From Streptomyces sp. SID8352 (lineage in GTDB: Bacteria; Actinomycetota; Actinomycetes; Streptomycetales; Streptomycetaceae), in assembly GCF_009862265.1 (NCBI RefSeq), contig NZ_WWGX01000001.1, positions 62,001 to 126,000 on the forward strand: a DNA stretch of 64,000 bases. The letters are read 5' to 3'. Under the pieces are notes generated by a model. It did not search any database, was not told the origin of the DNA, and was given only the letters and a program-made list of their open reading frames with translations. A program made the position numbers and the translations under genes. Below, in pieces: positions 17,851-25,331 of this stretch. Every line of letters starts with the position of its first letter. The first letter of the stretch is position 1.

Positions 17851-18777
17851 GTGAGCGCAGCGACAACGCGAAGCCGCACCCCCGACCGCCTGTGCGCCGA
17901 GGCGGTCGATCTCGCCCGCGCCGCCGCCGAGGAGGTCGCCGCGCCAGGAGTGGTCGGCGAACACGAGGGAATGGTGTCGGAGGGCGACCGTGTCGTCACC
18001 CACTACTTCGCCTCCAAGGAGATGGGCTACCGCGGCTGGCGCTGGGCCGTCACCGTCGCCCGCGCCTCCCGCGCCCGGATCGTCACCGTGGACGAGGCGG
18101 TCCTGCTGCCCGGCGCCGACGCCCTCCTCGCCCCCGAGTGGGTGCCGTGGAGCGAGCGGCTGCGCCCCGGGGACATGGGCCCCGGCGATCTGCTGCCCAC
18201 CGACGCCGAGGACCTGCGGCTGGAGCCCGGCTGGTCCGGCGAGGACGAGCCGCCGCCGAACTCCGCCGTCTCCCACGAGATGGCCGACCTCGTGGAGGCC
18301 GAGGACGCCGAGCTGACGGCGGGTCCGCCGGCCGGTCTGACGACCACTCCGGCCCGCGGCACCATCGCCTCGGTGGCCGAGGAGCTGGGCCTGCGGCGCG
18401 CCCGCGTCCTGTCCCGCTACGGCCTGCTGGCCGCCGCCGAGCGCTGGGAGGAGGCCTTCGGCCCGAGGACCCCGATGGCCCAGGCGGCGCCCGCCCCCTG
18501 CGTCTCCTGCGGCTTCCTGGTCCGCATCGGCGGCTCGCTCGGCCAGGCCTTCGGCCTCTGCGCCAACGAGTTCTCCCCCGCGGACGGCAGGGTCGTCTCC
18601 CTCGCCTACGGCTGCGGCGGCCACTCCGAGGCCGCGGTCATGCCCCGGCCCCCGCAGCCCCCGCCGCCGGTGATCGACGAGACCCGGGTGGACCCGTTCC
18701 CGCTGCGCCCGGCCGCGGACTCCGGTTCGGTGCCGGAGGGCGAGGACGCGTTGGCGGCGGAGCTGGGCCACTCCTGA
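17851..18777 (+). CDS. DUF3027 domain protein
   Basis: 308 residues from GTG 17851, with GGAGAG about 11 bases upstream. The sequence CAEAVDLARAAAEEVAAPGVVGEH, YFASKEMGYRGWRWAVTVAR and ITVDE-like block followed by LLAPEWVPWSERLRPGDMGPGD is the DUF3027 signature. A later block has a CVSCGF and CANEFSPADG pair with a further cysteine, a possible metal site. Function unknown. It marks the left border of the RiPP cluster. Confidence 0.92.
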   Translation: MSAATTRSRTPDRLCAEAVDLARAAAEEVAAPGVVGEHEGMVSEGDRVVTHYFASKEMGYRGWRWAVTVARASRARIVTVDEAVLLPGADALLAPEWVPWSERLRPGDMGPGDLLPTDAEDLRLEPGWSGEDEPPPNSAVSHEMADLVEAEDAELTAGPPAGLTTTPARGTIASVAEELGLRRARVLSRYGLLAAAERWEEAFGPRTPMAQAAPAPCVSCGFLVRIGGSLGQAFGLCANEFSPADGRVVSLAYGCGGHSEAAVMPRPPQPPPPVIDETRVDPFPLRPAADSGSVPEGEDALAAELGHS

Positions 18778-18828
18778 GGGCCGCCCCGCCGCTCCCGCCG
18801 CCCCCGGCGCCTCCGGCGGGCGCGCGGG

Positions 18829-19560
18829 TCAGATCGTCATGGACTCCTGGAGCCAGCGGTCCACCCGGTACGGCACCCACCAGGAGAGGACGCCGATGTC
18901 CAGGACGAGCCGCTCGCCCCGGAAGTCGTCGAGCACCGCGGGCCGCACGGAGCCGGCGGGCGCCCCGTACGCCAGGCGGTCGATGGCCGTCCGGTACTCC
19001 GGTTCGTCGGCGGTGAAGCGCCGCAGCTCGCCCCAGCGGCGGTCGCGGATCTGCACGAAGCCGGGTCCCACCCGCCAGAGGCACTTGCAGAGGTAGTGGC
19101 CCCGCCGCCAGGCCCGGAGCGCCTCCCCAGGGTCCCCGGCCTCCCCGGCCGGGCCGCCCCCGGCGGTGCCGTCGCTCCTCTCGGCCCCTTCCGGTTCCGT
19201 CCGCCCGTCGTGGCCGTCGAGGCGGCGGGGCGGCTGGAGGTGGCAGAGCACCCGCCAGGCGTCCACCGCCCGGCCGAGCCGCAGCTCCCAGTCGACCAGG
19301 ACGGCCCGTGCCGTCAGATCCCGCACCAGGCTGAGCGCGGCCACGGTCCGGGCGGCCCGCTCCGGCCCGGCCTCGCCGGTGAGGTCCACGGTGCCGGGCA
19401 GCCTCACCCGGCGGGCGCCCAGCCGCCACAGGCGCTCGGCGGCGCCGCCGGGGTCGCCGGACGGGTCGACCTCGCCGAGGAACATGCCGGGCAGCCCGCA
19501 GGCCGCCGGATCGTGGTCCCGCCAGGCCAGGACGGGCGGCGGACTCGGGACGGCGCTCAT
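18829..19560 (-). CDS. DUF5825 RiPP-cluster protein
   Basis: 243 residues from ATG 19560. VLAWRDHDPAACGLPGMFLG, ERLWRLGARRVRLPGTVDLT and the end WWVPYRVDRWLQE fit DUF5825, a family that accompanies radical SAM RiPP maturases in actinobacteria. A Gly/Glu-rich loop splits the middle; HYLCKCLWRVGPGFVQIRDR follows. No catalytic motif is evident; a recognition or carrier role is possible but unproven. Last gene of the minus-strand RiPP operon, 25 bases after the radical SAM gene. Confidence 0.75.
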   Translation of the reverse strand: MSAVPSPPPVLAWRDHDPAACGLPGMFLGEVDPSGDPGGAAERLWRLGARRVRLPGTVDLTGEAGPERAARTVAALSLVRDLTARAVLVDWELRLGRAVDAWRVLCHLQPPRRLDGHDGRTEPEGAERSDGTAGGGPAGEAGDPGEALRAWRRGHYLCKCLWRVGPGFVQIRDRRWGELRRFTADEPEYRTAIDRLAYGAPAGSVRPAVLDDFRGERLVLDIGVLSWWVPYRVDRWLQESMTI

Positions 19561-19585
19561 ACGGGGTCTCCTCCTCGGGACGCGG

Positions 19586-21499
19586 TCATACCCGGACGGG
19601 TTCGGCCGGGGCGGCCTGTTCGGGGTGGGCGTGGTGCGAGAAGCCCAGCCGCAGCAGGTCCCCGTTGACGGCGGCCGGGGCGATGTGGACGTACTGCCCG
19701 CCGTCGGTGAAGACGAGGCCGAGACCGGTCCAGGACTCCAGGAGGCGCCGTACCGCGGCCTCGTCCCGGGCGGCCCCGGGCGCCGCGCGGGACGCCTTGC
19801 GGGCCAGGGCGGCGGCGGTGTGCGGCTGGTCCAGGAGCCGGAAGGCGGCCAGTTCGAAGGGGTCGGTCAGCTCCGCCGTGCGCCAGTCGAAGGCGCGCCG
19901 CCGGGAGACCAGGACGATCCGGTCGCCGAGGTCCTCGTGGGTCAGCCGGGCGTCGGCGTGGTGCTTCCTCCAGGCGCCGAGCGCGTCGTTGAGGGCGGTC
20001 ACCGTCGGCCCGCCGATGCCCCGCTCCGGTGCCTCGAAGACGTAGGCGAGGTCGTACAGGTCCTCCTCCGGCAGGTCGTAGGTGAAGCGGTAGTGCGCCT
20101 CGGGGCGCAGTCCGGTGAAGCCGAGTTCGGGACGCTCGAAGTAGGGGCTGAAGCGCTCGATGGCGATGCGCGCCGACAGGTCGACCGGCGGGTCGAGGTG
20201 CTCCAGCGCCGGGAGCTGGGCGATCACCGGCTCGTAGTCCGCGGGAGTCTCGCCGGGGAAGCCGTGCAGGTAGTTCCAGGTGACGCAGAGCCCGGTCTCC
20301 GCGCCGTCGCGCAGCATCCGGACGTTCTGGCAGCCGCTGACGCCCTTGTCCATCAGGTCGAGCACCCGGTCGTTGAGCGACTCGATGCCGGGCTGGACGT
20401 AGATCATTCCGGCCTCGGCGAGGAGCTTGAGCTGGGGGCGGCGCATGTTGGCCTTGATCTCGATGTGCAGCCGCAGGTCGTAGCCGCTGGCGATGATCCG
20501 GGGCAGGACGGTCGTCAGATAGCCCATGTCCAGGATGTTGTCGACCACGTACATGTCCAGCACCTGGTGGCGGCGGGCCAGTTCGACGATCTCCTCGTAG
20601 AAGGTGTCCGGGCTCTTGGAGCGGAACTCCATGAAGGAGCCGTTGAGCCCGCAGAAGGTGCAGTGGTGCTTCTCCCCCCACCAGCAGCCGCGCGCGCCCT
20701 CGACGACCAGTTTGGGCTCGACCCAGTGCCGCGCCGCCGAGGCGGCCAGCCGTTCGAAGTAGCCGGTGTAGTCGGGCGGCAGGATCGCGGCGGGCGGCAG
20801 CGGGCGGGTGGCCATCGGGTTGGCCGTGCTGGCACCGTCCGGGCCGCGGTGGCACACCCCCGGCACCCCGTCCGCTCCGGTGCCCTCGGCGAGGGCGGTG
20901 AGGAGCTGCGGGAAGGCCGCCTCGCCCTCGCCGCGGACCACGTGGTCGACGAAGGGGAAGACGCGGTGCACGGCGGCGCCCTGGGCCCCGTCGCAGTTGG
21001 CCCCGCCGAGGACGGTGACGATGTGCGGGGCGAGCCGCTTGATCCGCCGGGCGGCGGCGAGGGCGGCGGTGTTCTGCTGGAACGTGGAGGTGAAGCCGAC
21101 CACGTCAGGCTCCGCCGCCACGATGCGCCGGGCGATCTCGTCGACGAACGCGGGCACCGCCTCGTGCAGCGCCAGCGACATCCGCAGCCGCGCCGTCCCG
21201 AGCTTGCCCCGCATGGCCGAGACGAACTCCTCCTCGCGCCAGTGCGGATCGTCGTAGAGGGCGGAGGAGAACACCCAGTCACCGCAGCCCAGGAAATAGG
21301 AGGAGAGCGAGTAGTACTCGTAGTCGGCGGCGGTGAATTCGGTGCGTTCGGTGATCCAGTCGGTGAATTCCAGATTGGCGTGCAGGACGTCGGCCACGGC
21401 GCCGGGCACGCGTTCGTCCACGCTCCGTTTGAGGATTCCGAGCGCGAGGGACGGGAGGTCGATCGGCGACCAGGGCATGTTGACCAGCAGGACACGCAT
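19586..21499 (-). CDS. RiPP maturation B12-binding radical SAM C-methyltransferase
   Basis: 637 residues from ATG 21499, with GAGGAG 6 bases upstream. Residues 1-190 form a cobalamin-binding-like domain (RVLLVNMPWSPIDLPSLALG, VGFTSTFQQNTAALAAARRI, VLGGANCDG). The radical SAM centre is ARGCWWGEKHHCTFCGLNGS near residue 270-287, a Cx7CxxC spacing typical of the RiPP maturation radical SAM protein 1 family. IYVQPGIESLNDRVLDLMDKG and NYLHGFPGE complete the barrel. The C-terminal 150 residues are likely a peptide-recognition winged-helix part. I infer methylation of unactivated carbons in the peptide encoded directly upstream. Confidence 0.92.
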   Translation of the reverse strand: MRVLLVNMPWSPIDLPSLALGILKRSVDERVPGAVADVLHANLEFTDWITERTEFTAADYEYYSLSSYFLGCGDWVFSSALYDDPHWREEEFVSAMRGKLGTARLRMSLALHEAVPAFVDEIARRIVAAEPDVVGFTSTFQQNTAALAAARRIKRLAPHIVTVLGGANCDGAQGAAVHRVFPFVDHVVRGEGEAAFPQLLTALAEGTGADGVPGVCHRGPDGASTANPMATRPLPPAAILPPDYTGYFERLAASAARHWVEPKLVVEGARGCWWGEKHHCTFCGLNGSFMEFRSKSPDTFYEEIVELARRHQVLDMYVVDNILDMGYLTTVLPRIIASGYDLRLHIEIKANMRRPQLKLLAEAGMIYVQPGIESLNDRVLDLMDKGVSGCQNVRMLRDGAETGLCVTWNYLHGFPGETPADYEPVIAQLPALEHLDPPVDLSARIAIERFSPYFERPELGFTGLRPEAHYRFTYDLPEEDLYDLAYVFEAPERGIGGPTVTALNDALGAWRKHHADARLTHEDLGDRIVLVSRRRAFDWRTAELTDPFELAAFRLLDQPHTAAALARKASRAAPGAARDEAAVRRLLESWTGLGLVFTDGGQYVHIAPAAVNGDLLRLGFSHHAHPEQAAPAEPVRV

Positions 21500-21563
21500 G
21501 TCGGCTCCTCGGAAGGGAACCGGCCGGCCCGGCGGCGCTCCGCCGGACCGGCCGGTCCGGGTG

Positions 21564-21683
21564 TCAGTCCTCGTCCGTCTCCTCGGCGTTGCGGAACGGG
21601 ACGGTGATGCTGATGCCGATGCCCGGCTTCCGGTTCTCCTCGTCACCCGCGAGCGGGTCGTTGTGGATGATGTCCTTCTGCAT
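21564..21683 (-). CDS. RiPP precursor peptide candidate, 39 residues
   Basis: ATG 21683 is preceded by GGGAGGAGATCCC, an excellent site, and the frame ends at TGA 21566-21564. The peptide is MQKDIIHNDPLAGDEENRKP, then GIGISITVPF, then RNAEETDED. It has an acidic leader, a hydrophobic Gly/Ile/Ser/Thr/Val core and an acidic tail, a layout typical of RiPP substrates, and it lies between the S9 peptidase and the radical SAM gene. Its first 41 bases overlap the 3' end of the peptidase gene in another frame. Prolines at 20 and 29 bracket the nonapeptide GIGISITVP. Not recognised as a known precursor family. Confidence 0.8.
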   Translation of the reverse strand: MQKDIIHNDPLAGDEENRKPGIGISITVPFRNAEETDED

Positions 21684-23502
21684 GGGATCTCCTCCCTTCG
21701 GTGCCGGATGGGATGGTGCGGTGCTCCCCGTCCCGGTCGGGGCGGGGGGTCCTGGACGGGTGCCGCGCGGGGCGGCGCAGTTCCCGGTCGAGGAAGGCCA
21801 CGGCCCGGCGCAGCACGGTGACGTGGTCGCCGCCGTCGTAGCCGTCGTGGCCGGAGTCGAGCCACAGCTCCTCGTGCCGGACCCCGGCGGCGCGCAGCGC
21901 GGCCAGGTAGCCGCGGATCTGGCCGGGCGGGCACTTGGCGTCGTGGACGGCGGCGGCCACCAGCAACGGGGCGCGGACGTCCGCGGCGTACCGGATGGGC
22001 GAGCTGCGGGCGTAGCGGTGCGGGACCTGCTCGGGAGTGCCGCCGAACAGCCGTTCGTCCAGGGCGCGCAGGGCGGGCGTGGCGGTGCGGTGGGCGGCCA
22101 CGGTGTCGGCGACGGGCTTCACCGCGACCCCCGCCCGCCACAGGCCGGGCCGGGTGCCGAGGGCCAGCAGGACGAGGTAGCCGCCCCAGGAGGTGCCCCA
22201 CAGCCCGGTGGCGTCGCCCCGGATCAGGCGCCGTGCCACCAGGTCGGCCCGGACCGAGGCGAGGTCCTCGACCTGGGTGAGGCCGACGCCGGAGCCGTGG
22301 GCGTGCCGCCACCGCGGGCCGTACCCGGTCGAGCCGCGGTAGTTGACCCGGACCACCGCGAAGCCGGAGGCGACCAGGGAGTGGACGGTGCCGTCGTAGG
22401 CGTCGCGGTCGTGGTCGGCGGGGCCGCCGTGGACGAGGAAGACCGCCGGCACCGGTGACGGCGGACCGTCGGGCAGGCTCAGCAGGGTGTGCACCGGTCC
22501 GTCCGGGCCCGGTGTCCAGAGGTCCCGGTGGCTGCCCGGGACGGGGCCCGCGGCGGGCAAAGCGGGCAGCGCGGTGCCCCGGGTGGAGCGGAGCCGGGGC
22601 GGGTGGGCGGTGTCGGTCCACAGGTAGTGCAGGTCGCCGCCGGGGCGGTCGGCGGCGTCCAGGAGGGTGCCGGGCGGGGTGGGGACCGGGACCAGGGTGC
22701 GGGCGGCGAGGTCGGCCCGGTGCAGGTGGGAGCGGCCGTGCCGGTCCTGGCGGACCAGGACGGTGCGGCCGTCGGCGCTCCAGCCGGCGGTGATCTCGGT
22801 GTCGAAGAGGCACCACTCGTGCTCGGCCGTCCCGGCCCGCTCGCTCCAGGTGCCGAGCAGGTACCCGTGCGGGCGCTCCCGCACCAGCAGCAGGACGTCC
22901 TCCCGCGCGGGGGAGCCGGGCTCCGGCGCGGGGGCGAAGCCCAGCGGCCACAGCCGGGCGCCGGGCGGCGAGTCCAGGGTGGCGCGGACCTCCCCGTCCG
23001 GGGTGAGGACGGCGACGGCGCCGGGTGCGGCGAGGGCGATGAGGCGTCCGTCGGGGGTGGCGCCGGTGAGGGTGGCGGGGCCCTCGACGCGCAGCGCGGT
23101 GCGGGCCGCGCCGCCCCGGGGGCCGGAGTGGACGGTGGTGCCCCCGGTGTCGCCGAGGGCTATGACGACGGTGCCGTGGTCGCCGACCGCGAGGCCCCGC
23201 GGCAGGCCGGGCGGCAGACCGGTCAGACCGGGCCGGTCGGGGCCGCCCGCGAACGGCTGGTACCACCACCGGCCCGAGCCCCGGGCGTCCTCGTCGAACC
23301 ACCAGACGCACGCGTCCCGGTCCACCGCGCCGTGCAGGGTGCCGCCGGGGCGCCGGGTGACCTGACGGGCGCGGCGGGTGGCGGCGTCCCAGGTGAACAC
23401 CTCGCACCGGCCCTCGGCGTCGGCGGTCAGCACCATTTTGGCCGGGGCGCCCGCGGACACCTCCGGCAGCGCGGCCCGGTAGACCCGGTAGTCCCCGCTC
23501 AC
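21643..23502 (-). CDS. S9-family (prolyl oligopeptidase-like) peptidase of the RiPP cluster
   Basis: 619 residues from GTG 23502, which overlaps the stop of the MFS gene by 4 bases (GTGA). The N-terminal 380 residues are beta-propeller-like blades; the C-terminal alpha/beta hydrolase domain carries the nucleophile in GTSWGGY (Ser near 438), Asp in AAVHDAKCP (near 519) and His in DSGHDG (near 550). VFLVHGGPADHDRDAYD is the oxyanion-side motif. Family members cut short peptides, often after proline. I infer release of the mature peptide from its precursor. The last 14 codons overlap the precursor gene, and the tail after residue 575 is low complexity. Confidence 0.9.
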   Translation of the reverse strand: MSGDYRVYRAALPEVSAGAPAKMVLTADAEGRCEVFTWDAATRRARQVTRRPGGTLHGAVDRDACVWWFDEDARGSGRWWYQPFAGGPDRPGLTGLPPGLPRGLAVGDHGTVVIALGDTGGTTVHSGPRGGAARTALRVEGPATLTGATPDGRLIALAAPGAVAVLTPDGEVRATLDSPPGARLWPLGFAPAPEPGSPAREDVLLLVRERPHGYLLGTWSERAGTAEHEWCLFDTEITAGWSADGRTVLVRQDRHGRSHLHRADLAARTLVPVPTPPGTLLDAADRPGGDLHYLWTDTAHPPRLRSTRGTALPALPAAGPVPGSHRDLWTPGPDGPVHTLLSLPDGPPSPVPAVFLVHGGPADHDRDAYDGTVHSLVASGFAVVRVNYRGSTGYGPRWRHAHGSGVGLTQVEDLASVRADLVARRLIRGDATGLWGTSWGGYLVLLALGTRPGLWRAGVAVKPVADTVAAHRTATPALRALDERLFGGTPEQVPHRYARSSPIRYAADVRAPLLVAAAVHDAKCPPGQIRGYLAALRAAGVRHEELWLDSGHDGYDGGDHVTVLRRAVAFLDRELRRPARHPSRTPRPDRDGEHRTIPSGTEGRRSHAEGHHPQRPARG

Positions 23503-24881
23503 CCGGCCCGCCCGGCCAGGGCGCCGCGCACCGGGCGGCGGGTGGTGTGCGCGGCGAGCAGCGCCAGGGCCGCGCCGCAGGCCAGGGCGGGCGCGCCGGT
23601 CGTCAGCCGGTCGGTGAGCAGCCCGGCCAGCACCGGCGCCAGGGCGGCGGCCCCGGTGGTCGTGGTGGCCAGCACCGCGCCGGTGCGGGCCTGGAGGGCG
23701 GGCGCCGTGGCGCCGAGGGCGCCCGTCTGGAGGAGCACCGAGGCGACCGGCATCACCAGGCAGACCAGGGCGAACAGCAGCCCGTACGCCCAGGCGCCGG
23801 TGACGGTGGCGAGGAGGACGGCGAGCGGGACCAGCAGCCAGGTCACGGCGGGCACGATCCGGGAGGCGCCGAACCGCTCGGCGGCCCCGGGCGCGGCCAG
23901 CGCGCCGATGAGCCCGGCCGCGCCGGAGGCGGCGAGGACGGCGCCGAGGGCCGCGCCCCCGTGACCGCCCCGCTGGAGGGTGAAGACGGCCTCGTAGTAG
24001 AGCATCACCACGACCAGGTTGACGGTGGTGCACCAGAGCACGACCAGGCGCAGCAGCGGGGTGGCCCGCACCAGGCGCAGCCCGGCCGCGGCCTCCCCCG
24101 GCAGGCCGCCGCCGCGCCGCCGGGAGCGGCCCGGTCCGCCGCTCCGGCGCGTGTCCCCCTCCGCGGCCGTGTCCCCCTCCGCGGCCGTGTCCCCGCCCGA
24201 GGCCGTGTCCCCGCCCGGGGCCGTCCTCCCGTCCGCGGGGCGGGGGGCTGCCGGGTCCGCGCGGTCCGGTCCCGGCGCGGTGAGGTCGGAGCGCATGGCG
24301 CGGACGCACAGCGCGCCGATCACGTAGGAGAGCGCGTCGGCGGCGAACGGCAGGGCCCGGGAGAGCTGGTAGAGCAGGCCCCCCAGGGCCGGGCCGACGA
24401 TCAGTGAGCCCTGGTCGGCGGCGGCGAGCCGGGAGACCACCCGGCCCTGTTCCGGGCCGGGGCAGAGCAGCGCGACCGTGCCCCTGGCGGCGGCGTCGAA
24501 GGAGGTGGTGGCCACCCGCTCGGCCAGGACGGCGGTGAGGATCAGCGCGATCGGCGGGCTGCCCAGGGACAGGGCGAGGCCCAGGCCGCCCATGGCGAGC
24601 GCGGCCAGGGCGGAGGCGGCGAGCATGACGCGCTTGCGGGCGCCCCGGTCGGCGGGCACCGCGACGAGCGGCGCCAGCAGCAGCCCCACGGCCGTGGAGA
24701 CGCCCGCGATCAGCCCGACCGTCCGCGGGGGATGGCCCAGGTGCAGCAGGAGCAGCGGCAGTACGGCGCCGGTGGCCTGGCTGCCGATCCCGTCGGCGGC
24801 GTTGGCCCACCACAGGAGCCGGACATCGCGCTGCCCCGCGCCGCGGCGGGAGGGTGGTGCGGTCGACGCTGGCCGTTCCAC
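23499..24881 (-). CDS. MFS exporter of the RiPP cluster
   Basis: 460 residues from GTG 24881, with GTGAGGTG upstream. Twelve likely membrane segments; LLWWANAADGIGSQATGAVL is TM1 and SYVIGALCVRAMR ends TM6. The central cytoplasmic loop (residues about 200-255) contains four tandem six-residue repeats (SGGDTA/AEGDTA type) encoded by an 18-bp repeat. First gene of the operon, 4-base overlap with the peptidase. Likely exports the modified peptide or confers self-protection; that role is inferred from context. Confidence 0.88.
   Translation of the reverse strand: MERPASTAPPSRRGAGQRDVRLLWWANAADGIGSQATGAVLPLLLLHLGHPPRTVGLIAGVSTAVGLLLAPLVAVPADRGARKRVMLAASALAALAMGGLGLALSLGSPPIALILTAVLAERVATTSFDAAARGTVALLCPGPEQGRVVSRLAAADQGSLIVGPALGGLLYQLSRALPFAADALSYVIGALCVRAMRSDLTAPGPDRADPAAPRPADGRTAPGGDTASGGDTAAEGDTAAEGDTRRSGGPGRSRRRGGGLPGEAAAGLRLVRATPLLRLVVLWCTTVNLVVVMLYYEAVFTLQRGGHGGAALGAVLAASGAAGLIGALAAPGAAERFGASRIVPAVTWLLVPLAVLLATVTGAWAYGLLFALVCLVMPVASVLLQTGALGATAPALQARTGAVLATTTTGAAALAPVLAGLLTDRLTTGAPALACGAALALLAAHTTRRPVRGALAGRAG
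24151..24222. repeat. 18-bp tandem repeat inside the MFS gene
   Basis: Four head-to-tail units GTGTCCCCCTCCGCGGCC (two identical, two with CGCCCGAGG/CGCCCGGGG variants). In frame they encode Asp-Thr-containing hexapeptides in the cytoplasmic loop between the two transporter halves. Confidence 0.9.
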
Positions 24882-24943
24882 GACACACCTCACCCTTGTG
24901 GCAGAGCGATGGAGAATGTGTGAAGGAGCTGAAATCGGTCTGG

Positions 24944-24972
24944 AGCCTAGGGGCACTCCGGGGGCCCGGCAA
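24944..24972 (-). promoter_or_regulatory. Sigma-70-type promoter of the RiPP operon
   Basis: On the minus strand, -35 TTGCCG (24972-24967), a 17-base spacer and -10 TAGGCT (24949-24944) match the Streptomyces vegetative consensus closely. The implied transcript start is about 55 bases before the MFS start at 24881. All five genes to 18829 could be read from it. Confidence 0.7.
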
Positions 24973-25331
24973 GACTCCTTTCGCCGATGGCTTGATTCAG
25001 TTGCCACGCATCTGTACGGACCGATTCCCTCCGGAGGCGCGGAAAGGAGGTGATCATTTCTCCGGGAGAGCGCTTTTCTCCTTGTTCCGGGAGGAGGCCC
25101 GGGAATTCCCGCGCCTTTCGCGCACCGCCCGCCCGTTCTCCGGGAGCCCCGCGGACCGCGGGGGGGACCGGCCGTGCCGGACCGGGGGCGCGGTTCCGCC
25201 GGGGTACCCGGCCCGCGTCCGCCGGTGCGTACCCGCCGTTCCCGCCGGTGCGTTCCCGCCGGTGGGAATGCGTCCCGCGCCGGGCGGGGCGGTACCTTCG
25301 AGCTCACGCCGACGAGGGCCGATGAGGAGAG
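24973..25331. other. Intergenic region with an isolated 13-base anti-SD complement
   Basis: No gene recognised. On the plus strand 25043-25055 reads AAAGGAGGTGATC, a 13-base complement of the 16S rRNA 3' end, but no ATG, GTG or TTG follows at a useful distance. The right end carries the ribosome-binding site GAGGAGA of the next gene. Confidence 0.55.
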
